DNA of 8,597 bases, taken from assembly GCA_030728235.1 (NCBI GenBank), contig JANRAA010000247.1, positions 8,066-16,662 on the forward strand, read 5' to 3'. The DNA comes from Flavobacteriales bacterium. Its GTDB lineage: Bacteria > Bacteroidota > Bacteroidia > Flavobacteriales_D > Sanyastnellaceae. Below the pieces are notes generated by a model. The model was not told where the DNA came from and searched no databases. It was given only the letters and a program-made list of their open reading frames with translations. Both the position numbers and the translations under genes were made by a program. How positions within the stretch are numbered: the stretch's first letter is position 1; each line of letters opens with the position of its first letter. Positions 1 through 6,239 of the stretch are shown piece by piece.

Positions 1-1296
1 TTTGTGCACTTCACCACCATCGAGAACTGTTTTGAGCAACACCTGAATGTATTTACTTCCTTCATAACGCTCACGCGGGAAGCGACTGTTGTCGTCCATA
101 TCCGCACCTGGGCCATTCACCTCATCGAAGTCTTCACCGAAATAGTGCAATATGAACTTCCTGCGCGACATCGACGTCTCGGCATAGGCAACGATCTCGT
201 TGATCAATTGCATCCCAATCTCTTGTTCAGCGATGGGTTTACCGTGTAAAAACTTCTCGAGCTTCTCAATGTCTTTGTAGCTATAAAAAGCGATGCACAC
301 GCCTTCACCGCCATCACGTCCGGCTCTTCCTGTTTCTTGGTAGTAGCTTTCAATGGATTTTGGCATGTCGTAGTGAATCACGAAACGGACATCTGGTTTG
401 TCGATACCCATTCCGAAAGCGATGGTAGCGACAATGATGTCGACATCCTGCATCAAAAACTGGTCTTGAACGCGAGAACGTTGATTGCCATCCATACCCG
501 CGTGGTATGGCAAAGCTTTTACACCGTTTACTTGCAGCGTTTGTGCTATTTCTTCAACCTTCTTGCGCGATAGACAGTAGATGATTCCGCTTTTACCTTC
601 GTTTTGGCGGACGTACTGAATGATTTGCTTGACGGCTTCTTTTTTCGGACGTACTTCGTAGTATAGGTTCGCACGATTGAAAGACGACTTGTACAACCGC
701 GCATCGGTCATTCCCAAGTTTTTCTGAATGTCTTGTTGAACCTTTGGCGTTGCCGTTGCAGTGAGTGCAATGATCGGCACATCGGATATTTGCTGTATGA
801 TGCTTTTCAGACGGCGGTATTCAGGACGGAAATCGTGACCCCATTCAGAGATACAGTGGGCCTCGTCGATGGCAACGAAAGAAATTTTTACTGAATGAAG
901 GAAGTTGACATTCTCTTCTTTGGTAAGCGATTCAGGCGCGACATACAGCAACTTGGTTTTACCCGCAGTAACATCGTCTTTTACCCGTTGAATATCGCTT
1001 TTATTGAGCGACGAGTTTAAAAAATGAGCAACACCTTCTTCTTCGCTAAACCCGCGGATGGCATCAACCTGATTTTTCATCAACGCAATAAGAGGAGACA
1101 CAACAATTGCTGTTCCCTCACTCATTAAAGCTGGCAGTTGATAGCACATCGACTTACCACCACCTGTTGGCATAATAACGAAAGTATCGTGTCCTTCTAA
1201 GACCGATTTCACAATCGCTTCCTGTTCTCCTTTGAATCCGTCAAAACCAAAGAACTTCTTTAGGGCCTCTTTCGGCTCAAGTTCTATTGCCGTCAT
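1..1296 (-). CDS. recQ: ATP-dependent DNA helicase RecQ, N-terminal 432 residues (3' end outside window)
   Basis: Superfamily 2 3'-5' DNA helicase acting in recombination and replication-fork repair. Motifs run in RecQ order: motif 0 near residues 16-25 (ending GEQ), Walker A MPTGGGKS (42-49), motif Ia SPLIALMKNQ (67-76), DEAH box (144-147) followed by the RecQ-specific aromatic-rich loop ISEWGHDFRPEY (149-160), motif III ALTATA (177-182), motif IV around GIIYC (237-241), motif V AFGMGIDKPDVRFV (293-306) and motif VI YYQETGRAGRDG (318-329). The ATG at 1296 follows an in-frame stop with no other ATG between, and the helicase core begins about 15 residues later. The frame is open to base 1, so the RQC/winged-helix and any HRDC domain lie outside. 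Oddity: the zinc-binding segment has the right spacing and an SRRKFILHYFGE core, but no cysteine occurs after residue 334. It is transcribed divergently from kdsD across 68 bp. Confidence 0.96.
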   Translation of the reverse strand, partial: MTAIELEPKEALKKFFGFDGFKGEQEAIVKSVLEGHDTFVIMPTGGGKSMCYQLPALMSEGTAIVVSPLIALMKNQVDAIRGFSEEEGVAHFLNSSLNKSDIQRVKDDVTAGKTKLLYVAPESLTKEENVNFLHSVKISFVAIDEAHCISEWGHDFRPEYRRLKSIIQQISDVPIIALTATATPKVQQDIQKNLGMTDARLYKSSFNRANLYYEVRPKKEAVKQIIQYVRQNEGKSGIIYCLSRKKVEEIAQTLQVNGVKALPYHAGMDGNQRSRVQDQFLMQDVDIIVATIAFGMGIDKPDVRFVIHYDMPKSIESYYQETGRAGRDGGEGVCIAFYSYKDIEKLEKFLHGKPIAEQEIGMQLINEIVAYAETSMSRRKFILHYFGEDFDEVNGPGADMDDNSRFPRERYEGSKYIQVLLKTVLDGGEVHK

Positions 1297-1306
1297 TTGA
1301 ATTTCG

Positions 1307-1314
1307 TACTTTTG
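1307..1314 (+). promoter_or_regulatory. Candidate Bacteroidota -7 promoter box (TACTTTTG) for kdsD-tatC
   Basis: This is an exact match to the TAnnTTTG -7 element of Bacteroidota housekeeping promoters. A partial -33 element (ATTG, 1286-1289) lies 17 bp upstream, inside the first codons of recQ. Transcription would start near 1318-1321, giving kdsD a leader of about 45 nt that contains the 1341-1362 inverted repeat. The TTCGTAC context is shared with boxes before the DUF5686-like gene and lptB. Assigned from pattern only. Confidence 0.45.
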
Positions 1315-1320
1315 TGTCCG

Positions 1321-1347
1321 TTAATATAACAATTTTCACGGTGCAAA
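1321..1347 (-). promoter_or_regulatory. Weak candidate promoter for recQ in the divergent spacer
   Basis: Read on the minus strand, TTTG (complement of 1344-1347, in the left arm of the inverted repeat) is followed after 15 bp by TATATTAA (complement of 1321-1328), a partial match to TAnnTTTG. It would start transcription roughly 20 nt before the recQ ATG. The spacing is short and the -7 box lacks the TTTG half, so this is only the best available candidate in a spacer that must hold a recQ promoter. Confidence 0.2.
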
Positions 1348-1362
1348 TTGCATAATTTGCAC
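1341..1362. repeat. Perfect 9-bp inverted repeat between recQ and kdsD
   Basis: Arms GTGCAAATT and AATTTGCAC are perfect reverse complements around a four-base GCAT centre. The repeat ends two bases before the TTG start of kdsD. As DNA it has the size and symmetry of a dimeric repressor operator in a divergent promoter region. As RNA it would form a hairpin directly abutting the kdsD start codon. No T-run follows, so a terminator is unlikely. Confidence 0.6.
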
Positions 1363-1364
1363 AT

Positions 1365-2351
1365 TTGAGAAATCCCCTTACAAACTTGCCAGACAAAACA
1401 TCCATCATACAATCAGCGCAACGAACCATCCAGCTAGAAGCTGCGGCGGTAGCGCATCTGACAAACTACCTGAACGAAGATTTCACAAGGGTGGTTGAGC
1501 AAATACTCTCCTCAAACGGAAGAGTGGTATTCACCGGTATAGGGAAGAGTGCAAATATCGCAAATAAACTCGTAGCAACCTTCAATTCTACGGGAACTCC
1601 TGCACTTTTTATGCATGCTGCAGATGCCATTCACGGTGATTTGGGCATTGTACAGCACGACGACATCGTTATCTGCATCTCTAAAAGCGGCAACTCACCT
1701 GAAATCAAGGCTTTAGCGCCTCTTGTAAAAAGCATGGGCAACACCTTGGTCGGCATGGTGGGAAATCTGGAATCTTTTCTAGCTCAACAAGCCGATTTTG
1801 TGATCAACACCACGGTGGAAAAAGAAGCTTGTCCGAACAACCTCGCCCCTACAACCTCCACTACCGCCCAGCTAGCCATGGGCGACGCCATCGCGATTTG
1901 CCTGATGGAAGCGCGTGGTTTCACAGCTCGTGATTTCGCAAAATATCACCCAGGTGGAGCACTTGGAAAGAAACTGTACCTCACCTTGGGCGACCTGCTT
2001 CAACCCCTCGACCATCCGCGAGTGAGCGAAAAGACACCAATAAAAAATGTCATCATTGAAATTTCAGCAAAACGCCGTGGTGCAACTGCTGTGGTTGAAA
2101 ACGATGAACTCGTGGGCGTGATAACCGATGGCGACATACGTCGGATGTTGGAGAACAACCTCGATTTAGGCACTACCGTAGCTTCCGACATCATGAACCC
2201 AAATCCGAAAACGCTTAGCGCCGATGAACTGGCGGTGGATGCATTTCATGTGATGGAAAGCAACAGCATAACACAAATTGTGGTTCTGCGCGACGGACGC
2301 TACGCGGGAATCGTACATTTGCACGACATTTTGAGAGAAGGGATTTTTTAA
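1365..2351 (+). CDS. kdsD: D-arabinose-5-phosphate isomerase (KpsF/GutQ/KdsD family)
   Basis: Interconverts D-ribulose 5-phosphate and D-arabinose 5-phosphate, the first committed step to Kdo, the inner-core LPS sugar; cytoplasmic. At 328 residues it matches E. coli KdsD in length. A SIS sugar-phosphate domain spans about 20-205, with GIGKS at 58-62, HAADAIHGDLG at 84-94, SKSGNSPE at 106-113 and a P-N-x-L-A-P-T-[TS]-ST-T stretch at 157-167. K61, E113, E154 and H195 sit exactly two positions after the E. coli residues K59, E111, E152 and H193 implicated in catalysis. Two CBS repeats follow (about 210-268 and 275-328). No in-frame ATG exists near the N-terminus: TAA at 1353 closes the frame upstream, leaving TTG 1365, or TTG 1386 with seven fewer residues. 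The 328-residue length favours 1365. tatC follows after 9 bp, so the two are very likely co-transcribed. Confidence 0.95.
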   Translation: MRNPLTNLPDKTSIIQSAQRTIQLEAAAVAHLTNYLNEDFTRVVEQILSSNGRVVFTGIGKSANIANKLVATFNSTGTPALFMHAADAIHGDLGIVQHDDIVICISKSGNSPEIKALAPLVKSMGNTLVGMVGNLESFLAQQADFVINTTVEKEACPNNLAPTTSTTAQLAMGDAIAICLMEARGFTARDFAKYHPGGALGKKLYLTLGDLLQPLDHPRVSEKTPIKNVIIEISAKRRGATAVVENDELVGVITDGDIRRMLENNLDLGTTVASDIMNPNPKTLSADELAVDAFHVMESNSITQIVVLRDGRYAGIVHLHDILREGIF

Positions 2352-2360
2352 AACGATAGC

Positions 2361-3164
2361 ATGTCTGAAGAAAATGAAATGAGTTTCCTCGAACACCTCG
2401 AGGAGTTGAGGTTCATCCTGATGCGCTCAGTGATTGCGATCTCTGTGGTGGCAGTGGTGATTTTCCTTTTCAAAGATTTCGTTTTCGAAACCATCATCTT
2501 CGGTCCGCGCAGCACCGATTTCGTATCGTATCGCCTATGGTGCGACCTCTCGCATGCCATCGGTTTGGGTGATCAACTTTGCATCAAATCCATCGATTAC
2601 GACATCATCAACACCACCCTCATCGGAAAATTCACCGCACACATCTTGGTGTCGATTATCGGTGGGTTTATTGTAGCGTTCCCCTATGTGTTCTACCAAT
2701 TCTGGTCGTTCATTAAGCCTGGCCTCAAACTCAATGAAGCGAAGGCCGTGCGCGGTATCAGCTTTTACACAGCACTGCTGTTCTTCGCAGGTGTCTTTTT
2801 TGGCTACTTCGTCATCGCCCCGCTGTCGCTCCAATTCCTTGGAAACTATAAATTGGCCGACGTGGAGTCGAAAATAACCATCATGTCGTACATGAAAACA
2901 GTGGCTTCGATTACCCTTGCTGCCGGACTAATTTTCCAACTTCCAATCGTGATCTATTTCTTATCGAAGATCGGACTGGTGACACCATCAGGATTGAAAG
3001 GTTACCGGAAACACGCGCTGGTAGCCATATTGGTGGTTTCTGCCATCATCACCCCTCCCGATATCACCAGCCAAGTGCTCGTGGCATTGCCGGTACTTAT
3101 GCTCTATGAATTGAGCATCTTCATCAGCCGACGTGTAGAGAAAAACAGACTCGCTAAAGGTTAA
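2361..3164 (+). CDS. tatC: Sec-independent protein translocase TatC
   Basis: Polytopic inner-membrane core of the twin-arginine translocase; it recognises RR signal peptides and works with TatA/TatB-type partners, not encoded here. At 267 residues it is in the usual range. The cytoplasmic N-terminus has the conserved HLEELR (12-17), placing E15 and R17 as in E. coli. Six membrane segments can be drawn near 20-38, 93-113, 133-158, 178-200, 217-232 and 236-255. Other family marks are the P-x-x-x-x-Q-F-W-x-F-x-x-PGL stretch (108-122), FGYFVIAP (147-154), GLIFQLP (189-195, Gln where E. coli has E170) and TPPD with Q238 (231-238). The first periplasmic loop (about 39-92) is long and carries C61 and C74 in a LWCDLSHAIGLGDQLC segment, which I associate with Bacteroidota TatC. 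The ATG lies 9 bp after the kdsD stop, indicating an operon. Confidence 0.96.
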   Translation: MSEENEMSFLEHLEELRFILMRSVIAISVVAVVIFLFKDFVFETIIFGPRSTDFVSYRLWCDLSHAIGLGDQLCIKSIDYDIINTTLIGKFTAHILVSIIGGFIVAFPYVFYQFWSFIKPGLKLNEAKAVRGISFYTALLFFAGVFFGYFVIAPLSLQFLGNYKLADVESKITIMSYMKTVASITLAAGLIFQLPIVIYFLSKIGLVTPSGLKGYRKHALVAILVVSAIITPPDITSQVLVALPVLMLYELSIFISRRVEKNRLAKG

Positions 3165-3176
3165 CAACATTTCAGC

Positions 3177-3189
3177 GTGGACAATCCAC
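3177..3189 (+). other. Small inverted repeat after tatC (GTGGA-CAA-TCCAC)
   Basis: A five-base stem with a three-base loop starts 12 bp after the tatC stop and is itself flanked by a CAGCG direct repeat (3173-3177 and 3189-3193). There is no T-run, so an intrinsic terminator is not supported. It may be chance. Confidence 0.2.
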
Positions 3190-3225
3190 AGCGGTTAGGT
3201 GGTGAACTTTCATCTCCAATATTCG

Positions 3226-3233
3226 TACATTCG
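3226..3233 (+). promoter_or_regulatory. Candidate -7 promoter box (TACATTCG) for the DUF5686-like gene
   Basis: One mismatch from TAnnTTTG (TTCG for TTTG), inside the same TTCGTAC context seen before kdsD and lptB. It lies 14 bp before the GTG start, implying a very short leader of roughly 10 nt or less. No clear -33 TTTG is visible. It would give this gene a transcript separate from kdsD-tatC, which fits the 83-bp gap after tatC. Confidence 0.35.
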
Positions 3234-3247
3234 TAAACACCTGCAAG

Positions 3248-5734
3248 GTGCTGAAAAACGTGCAATTACGACTCTTTCATATCATCACTGGCCTACTCGC
3301 CATTTGTGCCTTAACCTCTGTTAATGAGGTTTTTGCGCAGAAAACTGTCGTGAGCGGCCGTGTGACAGATGCCGATACAGGCGAAGGGATGCCCTATGTT
3401 AACATTCTGTTTTTAGGCACAAAAACAGGAACCAACACCGATCTTGATGGCTACTACCGCCTCGAAACCTATTACGCCAGCGATAGCTTAAGAGCTTCAT
3501 TCATTGGTTACGACAGCCAAACCAAGAAGGTAAAGCGCGATGCGACGCAGACAATCAACTTCGCACTCGGACAAGGCAGCATACAACTCGAAGAAGCAGT
3601 TGTGCGAGCTGTTGATGTAGAAAATCCAGCGCACCCCATCGTGCGTGGCATTCTCAGAAACAAAGACATCAACAACCGCGAAAAGCTAGATGCCTACGAA
3701 TACGAGCTGTACAACAAAGTAGAGTTCGACCTCAACAACATCACCGAAGAATTCAGAAGCAGGAAAATCTGGCGGGCGTTCGACTTCGTATTTGACAACA
3801 TCGATAGCACAGAGTCGAAAATTTATCTGCCCGTTTTTATGACAGAAAGCATCTCGAATTTCTACTATCGGAAAAATCCGAAAACAGAAAAAGAGGTCAT
3901 TCATGCGACAAAAGTATCGGGTGTAGAAAACAGCAGTGTCTCGCAATTCTTGGGCGATATGTACCAGAATGTGAACATCTACGACAACAACATCATCATC
4001 TTCGGAAAAAGCTTCGTTAGTCCGATTAGCAACTCAGGATTTGCCTTTTACCGCTATTACTTGATGGACAGCACCTACATCGACAACAAATGGTGCTACC
4101 AAATAAAGTTTCAGCCGAAAAGAAAGCAAGAGCTGACCTTCGATGGTGAGTTTTGGGTGAACGACACCACCTACGCCATCAAGCAAATTGTCGCCACAAT
4201 TGCAGAAGACGCCAACATCAACTTCATTCATGAAATGAAGGTAGAGCAAGAATACAATGAGGTAGAAAACGAAGTTTGGATGCTCACCAAAGACCAGCTG
4301 CTCATCGACTTCAACCTCGCCGAAAAAACAATGGGCTTTTACGGACGAAAAACCACGACCTACAAAGACTTCACGATCAACGCTCCTCGGGTTGATGAGT
4401 TCTATCAAGGCATCTCAGACGTTGTTGTAGATGAACGAGCCGCTGAAAAAGAAGAATCTTACTGGGATGAAGCCCGCCACATTGAGCTTACCGACAACGA
4501 AAAAGCCGTGTACAACATGGTTGACTCGATCAAAAACATACCGCAGTTCCGCACGGTAGCCGATGTCGTCAACCTCTTGGTAAACGGATACTACGTGCGT
4601 GGGAATTTCGAATTCGGGCCCTACTTCACGACCTACAGTTTCAACCCAGTAGAAGGTCATCGTTTCAGACTTGGAGGGCGCACCAGCAACGACTTTTCAA
4701 AGCGCGTTATGATTGAGGGTTACAGCGCTTATGGCATAAGAGACGATCGCTTTAAATTCGGCGGCGCCGTTACCTGGATGCTCAGCAAACAACCGCGTAT
4801 GGTGTTTAACATCAACGGGAAGCACGACGTGGAGCAGTTGGGACAAGCCCCAGGGGCATTTCGAACAGACAACGTTTTGGCGAGTATATTCCGGCGAAAC
4901 CCAGCAAATAAACTCACAGATGTCATTCAAGCCGAAGCCTCGCTCGAACGCGAATGGTTTTATGGCTTCAGCAACAAAGTCATCTTTACACACCGCATCT
5001 TGGCTCCGCTCGGCGCTTTGGAGTACGACCGCTACGACGACCTGCGGCAGCTCAGTCCGGTCGACAACCTCACCACAACCGAAATTACCCTATATACCCG
5101 CTTCGCATACAAAGAGAAATACCTCTCTGGTGAGTTTGAACGCGTGAGCTTGGGCACACGATACCCGGTTATTGAAGCCGCTTATTCAATGGGTGTGAAA
5201 GGACTTTTGGGTGCAGACTACGACTACCACAAGTTGCTTTTCCGCATCCGTGATCGGGTGCGCTTCGGACCGTTTGGATACGCTCGTTTGGGACTTGAAG
5301 CAGGGAAAATTTGGGGAGCACTGCCCTACCCTCTGTTGCAATTGCACCAAGGTAACGAGACCTTCTTCTACGATGAAACCGCCTACAACGCCATGAACTT
5401 CTTCGAATTCGTGAGTGATGAATGGGTGGCTGCATCGATATCGTATCATGCTGAAGGACTATTCCTGAACAAGATTCCGCTCATGCGGAAGCTGAAGTGG
5501 AGAGAGGTAGCATCTGCCAAAGGCGTAGTTGGAAACTTTAATCCAGCCAACGAAGCCGAACTGGTGCGACCGGCAGAAACATACGTCCTCACCAAGCCCT
5601 ACGTAGAAGCTGCACTGGGTATAGAGAACATCTTCAAGATATTCCGCATAGATGCCTTGTGGCGCCTATCGTATCTCGACCACGACAACATCGTAAGGTT
5701 CGGAATACGCGCCAAGTTCCAGTTCGATTTCTGA
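3248..5734 (+). CDS. DUF5686 and carboxypeptidase-regulatory-like domain outer-membrane protein
   Basis: Predicted outer-membrane protein of unknown exact role, 828 residues. A signal peptide covers about 1-30: basic start, hydrophobic stretch IITGLLAICAL (12-22), likely signal peptidase I cut after VFA (28-30). Residues 33-118 form a carboxypeptidase-regulatory-like beta-sandwich, with GRVTDADTGEGMPYVNI and a T-D-x-DGYY turn, as on TonB-linked and DUF5686 proteins. A long region rich in beta-strand-like alternation follows and resembles DUF5686, including a late KLKWREVASAKGVVGN element. The last residue is Phe in an alternating GIRAKFQFDF strand, the usual barrel-assembly signal. The frame closes upstream at TGA 3203 and offers no ATG; GTG 3248 keeps the signal peptide complete, while CTG 3251 or GTG 3260 are less likely. 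Its place between tatC and lptB suggests envelope biogenesis, but no activity can be assigned. The family call is from memory of its domain pattern. Confidence 0.83.
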   Translation: MLKNVQLRLFHIITGLLAICALTSVNEVFAQKTVVSGRVTDADTGEGMPYVNILFLGTKTGTNTDLDGYYRLETYYASDSLRASFIGYDSQTKKVKRDATQTINFALGQGSIQLEEAVVRAVDVENPAHPIVRGILRNKDINNREKLDAYEYELYNKVEFDLNNITEEFRSRKIWRAFDFVFDNIDSTESKIYLPVFMTESISNFYYRKNPKTEKEVIHATKVSGVENSSVSQFLGDMYQNVNIYDNNIIIFGKSFVSPISNSGFAFYRYYLMDSTYIDNKWCYQIKFQPKRKQELTFDGEFWVNDTTYAIKQIVATIAEDANINFIHEMKVEQEYNEVENEVWMLTKDQLLIDFNLAEKTMGFYGRKTTTYKDFTINAPRVDEFYQGISDVVVDERAAEKEESYWDEARHIELTDNEKAVYNMVDSIKNIPQFRTVADVVNLLVNGYYVRGNFEFGPYFTTYSFNPVEGHRFRLGGRTSNDFSKRVMIEGYSAYGIRDDRFKFGGAVTWMLSKQPRMVFNINGKHDVEQLGQAPGAFRTDNVLASIFRRNPANKLTDVIQAEASLEREWFYGFSNKVIFTHRILAPLGALEYDRYDDLRQLSPVDNLTTTEITLYTRFAYKEKYLSGEFERVSLGTRYPVIEAAYSMGVKGLLGADYDYHKLLFRIRDRVRFGPFGYARLGLEAGKIWGALPYPLLQLHQGNETFFYDETAYNAMNFFEFVSDEWVAASISYHAEGLFLNKIPLMRKLKWREVASAKGVVGNFNPANEAELVRPAETYVLTKPYVEAALGIENIFKIFRIDALWRLSYLDHDNIVRFGIRAKFQFDF

Positions 5735-5739
5735 TTGCT

Positions 5740-5761
5740 CCAAAAGGCAAGGAATTTTTGG
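5740..5761 (+). other. Weak stem-loop between the DUF5686-like and XRE genes
   Basis: CCAAAA (5740-5745) can pair with TTTTGG (5756-5761) across a ten-base loop, six bases after the stop of the DUF5686-like gene. The stem is AT-rich and no T-run follows it, so it is at best a weak attenuator or chance. Confidence 0.15.
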
Positions 5762-5762
5762 C

Positions 5763-5770
5763 TAATTTTC
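5763..5770 (+). promoter_or_regulatory. Weak candidate -7 box (TAATTTTC) for the XRE regulator
   Basis: One mismatch from TAnnTTTG, 17 bp before the ATG at 5788. It lacks the TTCGTAC context of the other boxes, and the nearest TTG (5735-5737) is 25 bp away, longer than normal -33 spacing. The gene could instead be read through from the gene upstream. Confidence 0.2.
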
Positions 5771-5787
5771 AGCCCACATTCAACACC

Positions 5788-6189
5788 ATGGAAGACCAAA
5801 CTAGCTACAAAGCCAACCACATTGGGCACCGTATTCGGAAAATACGCGAGTTGAAAAATTTCACTCAAGAGCAAGTTGCCGAAAAGTTAGGGATGACCAT
5901 TTCGGGTTATAGCCGCATTGAACGCGAAGAAGTTTCTCTTTCCATAGACAAGCTTGAACGCATTGCCGAGATCCTCGGGGTATCAACGGTCGACATTTCA
6001 AGCTTCGATGAAAGCATTTTCTTCAACAACTACGGGAGTGCTGGCGGACAAAGTTTCTCAATGCACAAAGACGTTGAGGCATGGAAAAAGTTGGAGGAGC
6101 AATACCAAAGTCAAATCAAGCAGCTCGAATCGCAGGTTGATTACCTCCGAAAGCAAAACGACACCCTCATCTCCAAACTGGGAAAGTAA
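5788..6189 (+). CDS. XRE-family helix-turn-helix regulator with C-terminal leucine zipper
   Basis: Small DNA-binding protein of 133 residues. Residues 13-70 form a Cro/C1-type helix-turn-helix: RIRKIRELKN, then TQEQVAEKLGM (26-36) as the first two HTH helices, TISGYSRIERE (37-47) as the recognition helix, then LERIAEILGVS (56-66). A Ser/Gly/Asn-rich linker (about 75-93) leads to a charged coiled coil (95-131). Its heptad core is I110, L113, V117, L120, N124, L127, L131, so a parallel dimer is likely (inference). The frame is open further upstream into the DUF5686-like gene, but ATG 5788 gives the normal XRE start and lies 53 bp after that gene's stop. lptB follows after 50 bp. Targets are unknown; its position suggests, but does not show, control of nearby envelope genes. 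It lacks phage or toxin-antitoxin partners, so a mobile origin is not indicated. Confidence 0.88.
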   Translation: MEDQTSYKANHIGHRIRKIRELKNFTQEQVAEKLGMTISGYSRIEREEVSLSIDKLERIAEILGVSTVDISSFDESIFFNNYGSAGGQSFSMHKDVEAWKKLEEQYQSQIKQLESQVDYLRKQNDTLISKLGK

Positions 6190-6226
6190 GTTCGTTGTGA
6201 AATATCAACGCTTCGTTTTCGTTTCG

Positions 6227-6234
6227 TACCTTTG
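6227..6234 (+). promoter_or_regulatory. Candidate -7 promoter box (TACCTTTG) immediately before lptB
   Basis: Exact TAnnTTTG match in the TTTCGTAC context shared with the box before kdsD. Only five bases separate it from the ATG at 6240. With the usual start point a few bases after the box, the mRNA would begin at or within about two bases of the ATG, that is, be leaderless. No convincing -33 element lies 17-21 bp upstream. Confidence 0.45.
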
Positions 6235-6239
6235 AAACC

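Noticed and set aside
1..573. Plus-strand open frames at 4-249 and 337-573
   Set aside because: They lie antisense to the RecQ helicase domain, whose motifs are all in register on the minus strand.
3177..3189. Intrinsic terminator after tatC
   Set aside because: The stem is only five base pairs and is followed by AGCGGTTAGG rather than a T-run.
4034..4408. 124-codon minus-strand open frame antisense to the DUF5686-like gene
   Set aside because: It has no recognisable motif and lies wholly inside a strongly supported plus-strand gene; it is best explained as a shadow frame. The same holds for open frames at 2535-2834, 4697-4993, 5169-5449 and 3686-3946.
5740..5761. Intrinsic terminator after the DUF5686-like gene
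   Set aside because: The stem CCAAAA/TTTTGG is short and AT-rich with a long loop, and no T-run follows the stem.
5659..5787. A longer XRE regulator starting at 5659 inside the DUF5686-like gene
   Set aside because: The added residues are a shifted reading of the conserved barrel C-terminus and have no family similarity; ATG 5788 gives a normal XRE N-terminus.
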